Source of the DNA: Symbiodinium natans
Lineage: Eukaryota; Sar; Dinophyceae; Suessiales; Symbiodiniaceae
DNA: 47,500 nucleotides
Direction of reading: 5' to 3'
Assembly (NCBI GenBank): GCA_905221605.1
Contig: CAJNDS010001691.1
Location: 283,995-331,494, forward strand
Shown here: piece by piece, positions 1 through 10,620 of the stretch
Position numbering within the stretch: the first letter of the stretch is position 1
Layout of the letters: each line of letters opens with the position of its first letter
Translations under genes and position numbers: made by a program
The notes under the pieces: model-generated
Databases searched by the model: none
The model's input: only the letters and a program-made list of their open reading frames with translations
Told to the model about the DNA's origin: nothing

Positions 1-115
1 TGAGGCCCTGAAGCCTTAAACACCAGGCCTTGAGGCCTTGACCTAAACACCAGGCTGAGGCCTTGAGGCCCTGAAACCCTAAACGCCAGGCCTTGAGGCC
101 GTGAAACCCTATACG
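1..115. repeat. Degenerate tandem repeat, about 30 bp unit
   Basis: Three to four imperfect copies of a unit containing CCAGGCCTTGAGGCC followed by a CCCTAAAC-like piece. The unit seems to combine a GGCC-rich word with one telomere-like repeat. From 116 to 323 the sequence has scattered GGGTTT words and no gene. Confidence 0.6.
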
Positions 116-323
116 TGGGTTTAGGGTCTCAAGTGTTTGGGGTCTCAAGTGTTTAGGGGTAGGGTTGAGACTGTAAGAACTAGTGACTAGCGTTTTTGGG
201 ATGTAGGGTTTGGCGGATTGACCGGTTTTGGCTTCTGGTTTGTGTCATCCAATTCAGGGAAGTCTGGGACAGAAGGTTTAGGTGTTGCTTTAGATGATGC
301 TTGTCGCCTGCGCCCTTGGTTTG

Positions 324-417
324 AAACCCTAAACCCTAAACCCTAAACCCTAAACCCTAAACCCTAAACCCTAAACCCTAAACCCTAAACCCTAAACCCT
401 AAACCCTAAACCCTATA
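324..417 (-). repeat. Telomeric-type array (CCCTAAA)n
   Basis: About 13 near-perfect units on the plus strand in CCCTAAA orientation, with unique DNA on both sides. This is an interstitial array and not a chromosome end. Confidence 0.95.
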
Positions 418-537
418 CTAAACCCCCTTGAAAGAAGCTTCAGAAGCCGTAACGAAGCACCCTCCACGATACACGGTTTAGGGACTTCGGCTCGGAGAAC
501 GTTGGGGTCAGGGCTTGAGGATTCCAAAGAACGAACC

Positions 538-726
538 CCTAAACCCTAAACCCTAAACCCTTAAACCCTTAAACCCTAAACCCTAAACCCTAAACCCGGT
601 TACTAAACCCTAAACTCGGTTACTAAACCCTAAACCCGGTTACTAAACCCTAAACCCTAAACCCTAAACCCTAAACCCTAAACCCTAAACCCTAAACCCT
701 AAACCCTAAACCCTAAACCCTAAACC
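538..726 (-). repeat. Telomeric array with higher-order variant
   Basis: CCCTAAA repeats in which a longer unit, CCCTAAACYCGGTTACTAAA, occurs about three times (about 591-645) before canonical repeats resume. The composite unit suggests local tandem duplication inside the array after it formed. Confidence 0.9.
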
Positions 727-837
727 CAAAAACAACCTGTAGCAGCTCCACGGACAGCTCGAGGCCTCGCGCAGCAGCGCCGCTGCGCCGAGGATGAGGA
801 GCAGCCGCCGCCTGCGGTCTTCGGAGGATGAGTTTGG

Positions 838-945
838 GGTATAGGGTTTAGGGTTTCGGGTTTAGCGTTTAGGGTTTAGGGTTTAGGGTTTAGGGTTCAG
901 GGTTAGGGTTCAGGGTTTAGGGTTTGGGGTTTAGGGTTTAGGGTG
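838..945 (+). repeat. Telomeric array (TTTAGGG)n, degenerate
   Basis: TTTAGGG units with TTCAGGG and TTTGGGG variants, opposite in orientation to the two arrays before it. A weaker array follows at 1104-1160. The DNA between (946-1103) shows no gene. Confidence 0.9.
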
Positions 946-1242
946 GCTTTGGGCACGGGGAAAGCAAAGGGCGTTCGGCCACGATGCTCCGGGGTGGCAT
1001 ATGACATAGGGTGGCCAGAGACCCCTACCTGACAAAGCCGAAGCATTGAGGTGTTCTACACTACCAACCCCTTACTCCGAACTCAAGAAAAGGGTTGGTT
1101 TCGGTTGAGGGTTTAGGGTTTAGGGTTTGGGGTTTAGGGTTTAGGTTTAGGGTTTAGGGTCACGACCCCTCCAATCTCCCACAAATCGGAAACTCGCCCA
1201 CAGAAGCGAGCCCAATGATGATGAGCAACCCTAAACCCTCAG

Positions 1243-1351
1243 CTTGGGATACTCCCCCGTACTAACAGCTCCTTGATGGGGATTATCGTAGGGGGTACTA
1301 GAATCCCTATTGAGGACTGTTAGTATAAGGGGGAACGTCCCATATCCCAAG
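1243..1351. mobile_element. FB-A fold-back element, copy 1
   Basis: Inverted-repeat element of about 109 bp. The left arm starts CTTGGGATACTCCCCC and the right arm ends GGGGGAACGTCCC followed by ATATCCCAAG. The interior has the family words GGGGATTAT, GGGGGTACTA and a RGGA(C/G)CTGTTAGTATA-like stretch. No clear target duplication. Confidence 0.8.
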
Positions 1352-1655
1352 GGCTAACTCTAAACCCTAAACCCTAAACCCTCAACCCTCAACCCTAAAG
1401 CCCCAAGTTTTCGCTGCTCCCTCCCGCCCGAGCAAACGCTGTGCAGAAGGCGGCGCGGCGCTGCAGAGAGCCCGCCTCAAAGGGCGGTTTAGGGTTTAGG
1501 GCTTAGGATTTAGGGTTTAGGGGTTAGGTTTTAGGGTATTAGGGTCTTTTGGGGTTTTGGAAGGGGCCTTCAAAGGCTTCTGGAGTCGGGCTTAGGGCTC
1601 AGAGGTCGGGTCATGGGAGGTTCCGCGGGCTTGGTGGCTCTTTGGGGCACGAAGA
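1352..1655. other. Intergenic: two short telomeric arrays, no gene
   Basis: Contains CCCTAAA repeats at 1360-1400 and degenerate TTTAGGG repeats at 1487-1545. The rest is GC-rich DNA without a convincing reading frame. Confidence 0.7.
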
Positions 1656-1833
1656 GGGTCTTCATTCAGGGATTAAGGGTCTTCACTCTTAGGGTCTTGG
1701 TCTTCACTCTAAGGGTCTTCATTATCAGGGTCTTCATTCTCAGGGCTTTTATTCTCAGGGTCTTCAGTATCAGGGTCTTCATTATCAGGGTCTTCATTAT
1801 CAGGGTCTTCACTATCAGGGTCTTCATAGGTCT
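1656..1833 (+). repeat. 15-bp minisatellite TCAGGGTCTTCATTA
   Basis: About 11 copies of a 15-bp unit, TCAGGGTCTTCATTA with changes at two or three positions. It is open in one frame on each strand only because the unit is a multiple of three. The encoded RVFIIRVFTI-like string is a repeat reading and not a protein. AGGGTCTTC in the unit resembles a mutated telomeric unit. Confidence 0.85.
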
Positions 1834-2476
1834 TCTTATGGACCTCAAGCCTTGTCCTGCCCGAGGTTGAGTTGAGGCTTCAGTACCGAAGGTTGAGGTG
1901 CACGAGGAGTTAAACTTAAACCCGAATCAGGTGCCTGCCAGTGCCACTGGCCCCTCTATCGTTACGGAGTTTTTGGGACCCTAAACCCTAAAACCTAAAC
2001 CCAAAACTCTAAACCCTAAACCCTAAATCCTAAACTCGAAACCCTCTTGCAATGGCTTGGCTTGGGCTTAGGGGCTCGCAGGGGCTTGTTTGGGCTCCCA
2101 GCCTGTCGGCGCGGTTGCGGCTCACTAAACCCTGCACTCTGAACAATGAACGTTCATCAAATGCGAGCCATAACCCAAGCCCGTCTGCCATGCCCCAGAA
2201 GCCTATAATAAAAATGTGTATACATATATATATATATATACATATAATGCATGTATATGTAAAAATACATTTTGTATGGATATATATATATATATATGTA
2301 CATATATCTCTGCTTACCATCCTAAGCCCTAGAAAAACCTGACTGCCACTCGATAACACGACAGTCCGCGTTCCGCCCTACCACCTCAACTCGAAACCCT
2401 GAACAACGAAACCCATCAGCACACAAACCCTCAACCCTGTTGGTCCCGAGAAAAAGAAGTCTCACGCGCTTGAAGT
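1834..2476. other. Intergenic with telomeric array and TA repeats
   Basis: Holds CCCTAAA-type repeats at 1978-2033 and two (TA)n runs between 2223 and 2305 separated by a CATATAATGCATGTATATG stretch. Reading frames here run through the TA repeats and are not supported. Confidence 0.7.
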
Positions 2477-2578
2477 GGGGGGTTTTACGATGTGCCGGAC
2501 CTTATTGGGGTCCTGATTAGAAGAGAATCTACTATTTGGGGGTCTCTATTGGGGGGTCCCCTAGTTTCGTAAAAACCC
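2477..2578. mobile_element. FB-C fold-back element, copy 1
   Basis: Ends match as inverted repeats: GGGGGGTTTTACGA on the left, and TAGTTTCGTAAAAACCC on the right. The interior carries ATTGGGGTCCT and ATCTACTATTTGGGGG, shared with the copies at 20584 and 23400. The right end runs straight into CCCTAAA repeats (2574-2607). Confidence 0.75.
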
Positions 2579-2714
2579 TAAACCCTAAACCCTAAACCCT
2601 AAACCCGTAAAGTTGTAAAGCGGACCCTTCTTGTTGCACCTCGTCAGCCGCTCGCAGATGTGCGCCTCACATCTGCGAAGATCCCACGACTTCTCCGAGC
2701 TGGCATTGCAAAAA

Positions 2715-2801
2715 CTACTGTTTTGTTAAGAGCCACCGTATTCTTCCGGTGTAGGGAGTATTGTTTTTTGAGTTCTTTGGGGGTTCTTAAGCAAACAGTA
2801 G
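2715..2801. mobile_element. FB-B fold-back element, copy 1
   Basis: Left arm CTACTGTTTTGTTAAGA and right arm TCTTAAGCAAACAGTAG are near-perfect inverse complements. AAAA lies directly outside both ends, matching the 4-bp target duplication of other copies but low in complexity. Shorter than its relatives and lacking their central ATCCCTAAATTGCCCTTAT word. Confidence 0.75.
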
Positions 2802-3224
2802 AAAAGAAGCTTCTATGAACGGTCTGGGGAGCCGGCCGCAACATCCCAGCTCCAAAACAAATCAAAGTGCAACTAAACGACCTGTGCGCTCAGGAGCACA
2901 GGTGCTCTTTTCAGGGCAAGGCTTGTGCATTTGTCGCCCAGTTTTGGCTAAGGCGCGAGTGGTGGGGGTGGGTGGGGGGCGGGTGGGGGTGGGGGTGGGT
3001 GCTCATTGGGGGTGGGTGGGGGTAGGTAGTGGTGGGTGTTTTCTGTGCTCAAATACGCAACGCTCTGAAGAGTGCCAGCCCTAAACTCGAAGTATTTACC
3101 CTCAAACACATTCTTTGGAAGCCTTCTTATAGTGCAAGCCCAAATTCCTGCGATCCTGTCTCCTAAGCCCAACACTGAAGACCAAATCTACGGTTTCGGG
3201 CTGTTTTGCAGCCACTGAGTCCTT
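2802..3224. other. Intergenic with GGGTGGG tract
   Basis: 2957-3040 is a GGTGGGGG-rich stretch on the plus strand with many runs of three or more G, able in principle to form G-quadruplexes. No gene seen. Confidence 0.6.
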
Positions 3225-3298
3225 CCCTAAACCCTAAACCCTAAACCCTAAACCCTAAACCCTAAACCCTAAACCCTAAACCCTAAACCCTAAACCCT
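3225..3298 (-). repeat. Telomeric array (CCCTAAA)n
   Basis: Ten perfect units, followed within 15 bp by a run of about 20 G (about 3310-3329). Confidence 0.95.
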
Positions 3299-3429
3299 GT
3301 TCTTTGCGAGCCGGGGGGGGGGGGGGGGGCATTGCTTCAAACTTCTATACCCCTAGCTTTGAGATCACAGCCGGGGTTCACGGTTCTGAAGCCCGCAAGA
3401 TATGACAACGCTGTTATTGTCTGAGTGCA

Positions 3430-3487
3430 ACGACACAACACAACGCAACACAACGCAACACAACGCAACACAACGCAACACAACACT
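3430..3487 (+). repeat. 10-bp tandem repeat CAACACAACG
   Basis: Five to six copies of CAACACAACG, ending in a CACTACACTACACAT tail. The surrounding 3330-3880 has no supported gene; frames across it simply read the repeat. Confidence 0.85.
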
Positions 3488-3880
3488 ACACTACACATCC
3501 CAACAATGACATACTTAAGCACAAGCCATCCCGGAAAAGACGTTACCTGCGTCATGCAGGCTCCTGAATACATGCCTTGTCAAAGCATGCCCCTGAACTC
3601 GGGGAGAAAAAAACATGCTCCAACGCATAGCGACTAAAACCCACCCCAAGCACGTTGTGCTCGCCTCGTAAAAACCACAAAATAACAGATCCAGTACCTA
3701 GGGAAAAGTCGCCCCGAAAACTTTGCAAACCTGAGCCGAACTTCTCCAATCAAAACTGTCGCGCCCGCAAACGGACACGCGTCGCATCGCGGGGGTCGTT
3801 TCACGGTGTGTTGCCGATTTTGGGTGTATCGTAATTTCTGACCCGCAGCCGGGCACACAAACCAGTATAAAGCTCTTAAG

Positions 3881-4239
3881 ACCCTAAACCCTAAACCCTA
3901 ACCCCAAACCCTAAACCCTAAACCCAAAACCTGAAACAGCCATGATCATAAGACCCGCAAACTGAGTCGGCCTCAAGCGCCTCAAGGAAGTTGGTGTGGG
4001 CGGCGTGGCTTCCAGACCTCTAGAAGAGAAGGGCGCGGCTTCACACGGTCACATACAAGTACCCACTTTGACCTCCCCCTAAACCCTAAACCCTCTAAAC
4101 CCTATGAGCCCTAGAAACGCTAAACCCTAAACCCTAAACCCGATACCGTCGCGGGCCCATCTTGGAGACCTCCTTGTAAAGAAGGGGCTTGTCGAGCGGA
4201 GTGTCTTAGGAGACAATAAGAACGGCTTTGTGAAAAAGG
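3881..4239. other. Short telomeric arrays in non-coding DNA
   Basis: CCCTAAA-type repeats at 3881-3940, 4078-4105 and 4115-4142 are separated by 140 bp and 10 bp of other sequence. No gene. Confidence 0.8.
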
Positions 4240-4539
4240 CTTAGGGTTTAGGGTTTAGGGTTTAGGGTTTAGGGTTTGGGGTTTGGGGTTTGGGGTTTAG
4301 GGTTTAGGGTTTAGGGTTTAGGGTTTGGGTTTAGGGTTTAGGGTTTAGGGTTTAGGGTTTAGGGTTTAGGGTTTAGGGTTTAGGGTTTAGGGTTTAGGGT
4401 TTAGGGTTTAGGGTTTAGGGTTTAGGGTTTAAGGTTTTAGGTTTTAGGGTTTAGGGTTTAGGGTTTAGGGTTTAGGGTTTAGGGTTTAGGGTTTAGGGTT
4501 TAGGGTTTAGGGTTTAGGGTTTAGGGTTTAGGGTTTAGG
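4240..4539 (+). repeat. Long telomeric array (TTTAGGG)n, 300 bp
   Basis: The longest array in the window, about 42 units, mostly perfect, with a few GGTTTGGGG units near the start and TTTTAGG slips near 4432-4450. Confidence 0.97.
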
Positions 4540-5304
4540 ATGCTCTTCTTGTTGCGCTTCCAGGTCGCAGGCCTCTTTGTTTTGCTGCTGTTGCCAGGGC
4601 GCGTGTTTCTGCTTCCCAACGACAAGGCCGAAAAGGGTGGGCGGGAGCGCTCGTTGCTGCCGGGGCTGGGGCGGGTTTAACCCTAAACCCTAAACCGTAA
4701 ACCCTAAACCCTAAACCCTAAACCCTAAACCCGCCGTCTACCGCTGAGACTTGGCCTCGGTTCAGTCTGGGCATCCCCACGACGTTTGAAAGTCCAGGTT
4801 CTGCACTTTGAGGCAAAGCAACCTCGGGCTCTCTTTAGGGTTTAGGGTTTAGGGTTTAGGGTTTAGGGTTTAGGGTTTAGGGTTTAGGGTTTAGGGTTTA
4901 GGGTTTAGGGTGTAGGGTGTAGGGTTTAGGGTTTAGGTTCGCTCTCTTGACTTGAGGGTTCTTGGGGTGTAGGGAACGTAGGGCTTGGGAACTTCTAGGG
5001 GCCTTTTTTGGGGGCGTAGGGTTTGGGTCCAAGTCTGGCTTGAAAGCTGTAACGTGGCGCGAAGCCGTGAAGACTGAACCGGCTAAGAGCCAGCAAGACC
5101 CTAAACCCCCTGCAGCCGGTGCTTGTGATGCAAACATAATGGTCCCTTTCTGGGTCTCCATAGTATATGCCGTACAGTTGAGGGTACGCAAAAGGTGTCC
5201 GTACTTTGGATCCACCCTGCGCCTAAGCTGTCTAGTCTCCGGGCTTAAGATGCTCTTGTCTGGACTGGACCCTAATCCCCTTCCCTGGCCTTTATCTTAA
5301 CTGG
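4540..5304. other. Intergenic with two opposed telomeric arrays
   Basis: CCCTAAA repeats at 4677-4732 and TTTAGGG repeats at 4835-4937 face each other across 100 bp. The stretch 4938-5304 is not repetitive and has overlapping open frames on both strands without recognisable domains; I do not call a gene. Confidence 0.7.
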
Positions 5305-5515
5305 CCTAAACCCTAAACCCTAAACCCTAAACCCTAAACCCTAAACCCTAAACCCTAAACCCTAAACCCTAAACCCTAAACCCTAAACCCTAAACCCTAA
5401 ACCCTAAACCCTAAACCCTAAACCCTAAACCCTAACCCTAAACCCTAAACCCTAAACCCTAAACCCTAAACCCTCCCTAAACCCTAAACCCTAAACCCTA
5501 AACCCTCAACCCTAA
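5305..5515 (-). repeat. Long telomeric array (CCCTAAA)n
   Basis: About 29 units with one CCCTAA unit near 5430 and a CCCTCCCTAAA join near 5474. A second array in the same orientation (5636-5727) follows after 120 bp. Confidence 0.97.
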
Positions 5516-5635
5516 GCTTTCATCTTTTCTGGCGGGTCACTGCTCCAGGGACAACTGGCGCAAGTCCAAGTGGGCCGCGCTCACGTCGCTCTCCAGGCAG
5601 CCCTGTGTCAGGGTGTTTGATTGGGGGCTCGGCTG

Positions 5636-5727
5636 CCCTAAACCCTAAACCCTAAACCCTGAACCCTGAACCCTAAACCCTAAACCCTAAACCCTAAACC
5701 CTAAACCCTAAACCCTAAACCCTAAGC
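5636..5727 (-). repeat. Telomeric array (CCCTAAA)n
   Basis: About 13 units, with two CCCTGAA variants side by side near the left end. Confidence 0.95.
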
Positions 5728-5802
5728 TCTGGCTGAGCTTGGTCTGCAGGCTCACATTTGAGACAGCCATCCTGACCTGCAGCCTTGCAATGCGACAACA
5801 AA

Positions 5803-5842
5803 CTACTATTTGCTTAAGAACCCCCCCCAAAAAAAAATCACA
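5803..5842 (+). mobile_element. FB-B half element (left arm only)
   Basis: CTACTATTTGCTTAAGAA, then C8 and A9, matches the left arm of the FB-B copy at 37354. The sequence then passes into CACACA(TA)n and no right arm follows. Likely a broken copy. From 5843 to 6054 I see no gene. Confidence 0.65.
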
Positions 5843-6054
5843 CACATATATATATATATATATATTACTTCGAACAACCCCACCTTAGCCGACACAGACC
5901 GAGCAAGCATCCACCCCGATTTCCACAACCGCCTATAAATAGTCAAAGAGGGCTCCGGGAACTTACCAAACCCTCGCGGCCTTCAGCTCCAACGCGCCGC
6001 CGAGGAGTCGTTTGAGGAAGGATGCCTCTCCCGAGTTGGGCTAGAAACGCAGTG

Positions 6055-6148
6055 GTTTAGGGTTTAGGGTTTAGGGTTTAGGGTTTAGGGTTTAGGGTTT
6101 AGGGTTTAGGGTTTAGGGTTTAGGGTTTAGGGTTTAGGGTTTAGGGTT
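6055..6148 (+). repeat. Telomeric array (TTTAGGG)n
   Basis: Thirteen perfect units. The 6149-6675 stretch after it is unique GC-rich DNA with overlapping frames on both strands but no recognisable protein. Confidence 0.95.
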
Positions 6149-6675
6149 GCGCTGAGTCTTCAGCCCTAATTAATAGCCCCGATTCGGGCTTGGCGCCCTG
6201 CATTGAGGATGCCGGAATGAGGCCATTGAGGCCGAGTGGTTTTCAGAAGGTTTGGGGCTCGTCAACCGGGATCTGAAGGTCTGGGCTGGGGGTGCGGCCT
6301 ACAGTAAGGCCTACCATCCCGAAAGCCAGAGCAGGGTGGATCTAAATCCAAATGAGGCGATCTACGCCCTAGTTCATCGGGTAGTAACATTTGCTATAGG
6401 TATAGGGGGTTCACGGTGATGCGCAGTCTCTGTCGGACATCTTGGAGTGGGTGGGGCCTTAGCAGACTCACAGTCCGGCAGGTGTTTGTCATGCCTATCA
6501 GGAGGGCACCGAGTTGGCACAAGGGCCCGCGAGGGCCTCTTTGTTGGAGGTGCAAGAAGCATCGTTGTTTGAGCCTTCAAAGGGAAGATTCAGACCTGGC
6601 TGGGCTTCAAAGCTCTTCATCCTGGACTCCCTCCCACTCAGCAGGCCCATCCTTTTTGCGCATTTGCGCCAAGAA

Positions 6676-6760
6676 GTTTAGGGTTTAGGGTTTAGGGTTT
6701 AGGGTTTAGGGTTTAGGGTTTAGGGTTTAGGGTTTAATTAGGGTTTAGGGTTTGGGGTTC
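6676..6760 (+). repeat. Telomeric array (TTTAGGG)n
   Basis: About eight perfect units, then one TTTAATTAGGG insertion and a GGGGTT decay at the right end. Confidence 0.95.
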
Positions 6761-6816
6761 AAGAAACCTGAAGCCCTACATGCCCTACTCCTCCAACCGC
6801 CACGGCACGCCTGCTC

Positions 6817-6895
6817 CGAAGCCGCCGACGCCGAAGCCGAAGCCGAAGCCCGAAGCCCGAAGCCCTAAGCCCTAAGCCCTAAACCCTAAACCCTA
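6817..6895 (-). repeat. Graded repeat: GAAGCC to TAAACCC
   Basis: Reading left to right the unit changes stepwise: GAAGCC (6 bp), GAAGCCC (7 bp), TAAGCCC, then TAAACCC. Each form occurs two to four times before the next replaces it. Confidence 0.85.
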
Positions 6896-7023
6896 TACCC
6901 CCTTCCTCTCCAGCGGGCCTGGATGACCTTCAGGGTTCCGTCGGCGCGCTTCGGCAGGTCCAGGAGCTCCAACTATAGGGCGGCTGGGGCTTACGGCGCT
7001 TTAGGGACTTAAGGTCCGGGGAT

Positions 7024-7048
7024 GGGTTTAGGGTTTAGGGTTTAGGGT

Positions 7049-7115
<67 letters not shown>

Positions 7116-7140
7116 GGTTTAGGGTTTAGGGTTTAGGGCT
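7024..7140 (+). repeat. Telomeric array with TTGAGGG block
   Basis: Three TTTAGGG units, then about ten uniform TTGAGGG units (about 7047-7118), then three TTTAGGG units. The variant block is internally uniform. Confidence 0.95.
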
Positions 7141-7300
7141 TCTCAAAAACAGCCCTAAACCGCAAACCTCTGTAAATGCTCGGAAAGGCGCAAGATTCCT
7201 GCACAAAGAGACAGGCCTCTCTCAACCCTGACAACGAAGAGCCTTGGGCAGCCCTTGTAGCCCGACTTCGAGGTTCGGCTTACGTCTTTGGTTCCAAGTA

Positions 7301-7412
7301 TAGGGTTTAGGGTTTAGGGTTTAGGGTTTAGGGTTTAGGGTTTAGGGTTTAGGGTTTAGGGTTTAGGGTTTAGGGTTTAGGGTTTAGGGTTTAGGGTATA
7401 GGGTTTAGGGTA
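7301..7412 (+). repeat. Telomeric array (TTTAGGG)n
   Basis: About 16 units, with TATAGGG variants at the right edge. A weaker array lies at 7538-7600. No gene between 7413 and 7841. Confidence 0.95.
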
Positions 7413-7841
7413 TCTGGGTCCCTTGTGTTATGCCCCGTAAACGCACAGAACAGAATAAGGGACCATACTTCGGAGCCCTATGAGACCATACTCGGGGCCC
7501 TGGTTCCAACTTGGATTAAGATTTCAGGATCCGAGGCTTAGGGTTTAGGGTTGAGGGTTTAGGGTTTGGGGTTTAGGGTTTCGGGTTTAGGGTTTAGGGA
7601 AGCTCTCGGGGGCTCCGGGGTGTTGGGCAGCATCATCTGCGCGCCTGCGGCTGACTTGCCACGAGCTCCTCGCGCCAAGGTTGGCTGTAAGGGCTTAGGG
7701 TTTATGGCTTAGGGTTCAGGGTTTTAACCATTCAAGCGCCCCAAAACTATGGTTGCCCTGGAAGAGTTTTGTGGGGTGAACTGGGCAAACCGCTGCTTCG
7801 AAAGCTCTCCCGAGACCAGAGACCACAGAGAAGGCATTCGG

Positions 7842-8012
7842 CGGTTTAGGGTTCAGGGTTCAGGGTTCAGGGTTCAGGGTTCAGGGTTCAGGGTTCAGGG
7901 TTCAGGGTTCAGGGTTCAGGGTTCAGGGTTCAGGGTTTAGGGTTTAGGGTTTAGGGTTTAGGGTTTAGGGTTTAGGGTTTAGGGTTTAGGGTTTAGGGTT
8001 TAGGGTTTAGGG
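7842..8012 (+). repeat. Telomeric array with TTCAGGG block
   Basis: About 12 uniform TTCAGGG units (about 7850-7935) followed by about 11 canonical TTTAGGG units. The apparent frame across it (7749-7940, ending in FRVQGSG repeats) reads the repeat. Confidence 0.95.
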
Positions 8013-8594
8013 TGATGTCTATTACAAAGAAAGCTTCCAGGGTGCCAGGGCCCCACTGTGCCTGGTGCAACCACCGCAAGCCGGAGTTTAGCACCTGAAT
8101 GGCCCAAACCAGAGGCTCTTTGCTTCTAGTGAACCCTGAACCCTAAACCCTAAACCCGAAACCCTGAACCCTAAACCCTAAACCCTAAACCCTAAACCCT
8201 AAACCCTTCTTCTACTTCTGGAAGTTTCAAGGTTTGGGACTTCAGGCGGGTTCAGGAGCGGTTTAGGGTTTATCGGGTTTAGGGTTTATGGTTCTTTTCG
8301 GCTTTCAGGCGTCGGGGCTTGATGCTATTTGGTTCAGGTCTTCGTGGGACTTTTGGGGGTGCGGACGTTTTTCGGGAACGGAAGCGTGGAGACCTAAACC
8401 CTAAACCCTAAACCCTAAACCCTAAACCCTAAAATGCTAGCTCTACGGCCACAAGGCTGAGAGGACTCCGAGACCGAAAGCCCCCCACCGACATCCCGAA
8501 AAGTTCAAAGGCCCCTTGCGTCCCGGAACATTCCCTGGGTCCTAACATGGGTTTCCGAAACCCTAAACCCTAAACCCTAAACCCAAAACCCTAA
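8013..8594. other. Intergenic with three CCCTAAA arrays
   Basis: Arrays at 8130-8206, 8395-8434 and 8559-8594, all CCCTAAA orientation, plus two TTTAGGG-like units near 8263-8290. No gene. Confidence 0.75.
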
Positions 8595-8688
8595 ACCGAA
8601 AATAGGGGTACCCTTTCTGGAGGTCCCTGCAAAGAGATTCTATTCAACTTGGGGTATAAAAGGGGTACCCCTATTTTGGGAAGTACCC
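8595..8688. mobile_element. FB-C fold-back element, copy 2
   Basis: Arms CCGAAAATAGGGGTACCC and GGGGTACCCCTATTTTGGG form a strong inverted repeat. The left end is directly joined to CCCTAAA repeats, so the outermost GGG of the usual end is not distinct from the array. A weaker fold-back continues at 8690-8750. Confidence 0.75.
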
Positions 8689-8879
8689 ATATAGGGGGGT
8701 CGGGAATAGCTGCCAATGGTATTCCCCTATGGTCCCTATAAGATCATTAAATTGTACCATAACAACCCCCTCAAAACCAGATTCTCATTATTAAGGCCCC
8801 TCTATCAGAAGCCTTGAGGCTGAAGTTAGTTCATGGCTTGGGGCAGCTTTATCCAGGGTGGGGGCTTTTCGGGTACAGG

Positions 8880-8993
8880 TTCTAGGTTTCAGGTTTCAGG
8901 GTTCAGGGTTCAGGGTTCAGGGTTTAGGGTTTAGGGTTTAGGGTTTAGGGTTTAGGGTTTAGGGTTTAGGGTTTAGGGTTTAGGGTTTAGGTT
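8880..8993 (+). repeat. Telomeric array (TTTAGGG)n
   Basis: Starts with three to four TTCAGGG units and continues with about ten TTTAGGG units. Confidence 0.95.
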
Positions 8994-9108
8994 GGGATGC
9001 CAGAACCAGGCCTGATGACGCTATGAAACCCCAAGGCATGAGAAGCATCCCAGGCTCCAGAAGCTTCGAGGTTGCTTCCTTCCCTCAACCCTCCGGATCC
9101 GAAACCCC

Positions 9109-9201
9109 CCTAAACCCTAAACCCTAAACCCTAAACCCTAAACCCTAAACCCTAAACCCTAAACCCTAAACCCTAAACCCTAAACCCTAAACCCTAAACT
9201 C
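9109..9201 (-). repeat. Telomeric array (CCCTAAA)n
   Basis: Thirteen perfect units, opposed to the array 115 bp to its left. Confidence 0.95.
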
Positions 9202-9822
9202 TGTAAAGCCAAGGGCATTGCAAGGGTGATGAGATTGAGCGGGGTGAGTGAGGGCTCAAGATTTTAGGTCTCCCTCGCGTTCAATGCGGGGCAACCCCCG
9301 ACTTCAAACAAAGAAGCCGCAAACAACAACCCTGAACTGGCTCGAGACCATCCCTAAGCCCATCTGAGCCCACTCCAAAAACCCCAACCTCCCATCGTTT
9401 GCTTCCTTCTCAGGCGCCCGAAGCTCCGCGAGCTGCGACAGTGTCCAGCGTCGAGGCTGGGTGGAGTTGGGGGGGAAGGGGGAAGGGGAGGGAGGGGGGC
9501 GGTGGGTGGGGGGCTACTCTCAAGGTACTGTGAACAAAGGTGCAGCTACCGCGATTGCTCAAAATCCTTGATCGCTTTCGTGACTGCAGACTTTAGACAA
9601 TCCCTACAGCAGTTTGCCAGGTTCACGAGAGCGGTCTTCGAATTTATTTGTAGATCGTACGTGCTACTTGAAGGTCTACTGCTGTGTGATCAGAAAAAGG
9701 CGCTTGTTGGTGCATCCATTGAAGATCGAGGGTTTTGAGCGTTTGGAGTCCGAACTGCAAGTTTCCGGCAATCTTGGCCTGTCGGGTGGTTTGTTCTCTT
9801 GGTTGCGACTGCACAAGTGGCT
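9202..9822. other. Unique sequence, no supported gene
   Basis: Mostly non-repetitive, with a G-rich tract at 9468-9512. Two overlapping plus-strand frames (9502-9738 and 9614-9835) share one stretch in different frames and neither matches a family I know. Left uncalled. Confidence 0.5.
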
Positions 9823-10277
9823 CCCTAAACCCTAAACCCTAAACCCTAAACCCTAAACCCTAATTGCTGTGGGAGTAAACGCTCGAGCTGGGGGCTTCTG
9901 GCTTCGGGGCTCAAGAGCCGAGGCTCAGGGTTCCAGCGCTGTTGTGCTCGAATGCCACACCCTCCTTCCGCGAAGTTGTGAAAGCCGTGCCCCTGGAAAC
10001 GGCCCGGTGGTCCCTCCTGAACCCATAAACTAAACCCTGAACCCTGAACCCTGAACCCTGAACCCTAAACCCTAAACCCTAAACCCTAAACCCTACAACT
10101 TGACCTGACCTGAACCGAACTGGAAGGCAAGCCTTGCTTTCTGCCGGGCGGGGGATTGGAGAGATCCTGCTCCACATCCAGCATCCAGGGTTTTAGGGTT
10201 TAGGGTTTAGGGTTTAGGGTTTAGGGTTTAGGGTTTAGGGTTTAGGGTTTAGGGTTTAGGGTTTAGGGTTTAGGGTT
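9823..10277. repeat. Three telomeric arrays
   Basis: CCCTAAA units at 9823-9863 and 10019-10096 (the latter starting with four CCCTGAA units), then TTTAGGG units at 10190-10277. The spacers are unique and non-coding. Confidence 0.9.
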
Positions 10278-10620
10278 GAAGGATGGCGGCTTCGGGCTAC
10301 TGGCGGCTCAAGGCGAACATATGGTCATTTCTTGAGAGGATGTTCCCTTTTTTCTTCGTTGCTGAGTTCAAACGGCCCGAAAAGTGTACACTTTCAGTTC
10401 TATAGGGGAGTGTAGTACCCAACAAGTGTAAAGTGTTCTCATTCAACCGTCATATTCCTGGGCCGCCGAAGAATAGCAACCCCAAAAGTGGGCCTTATTG
10501 TACAGAGGGGCTTGGGGCTTAGAACTTGGTTTGGGGTTTGGAAGTTTTTCGGCCGACCACAGAGCTTGAGAAGGGGTGCCCTTTATGGGTTTAAAGGGGC
10601 TTATATATATATATATATAC
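10278..10620. other. Intergenic; 14-bp palindrome and TA run
   Basis: AAAGTGTACACTTT at 10382-10395 is a perfect palindrome, echoed by AAGTGTAAAGTGTT 40 bp on. A (TA)n run at about 10601-10618 leads into the next array. No gene. Confidence 0.6.

Noticed and set aside
1-726. Possibility that the window starts at a true chromosome end
   Set aside because: The arrays near the start are short, oppositely oriented, and interrupted by unique DNA, and similar arrays occur to 46.5 kb. No terminal array is present.
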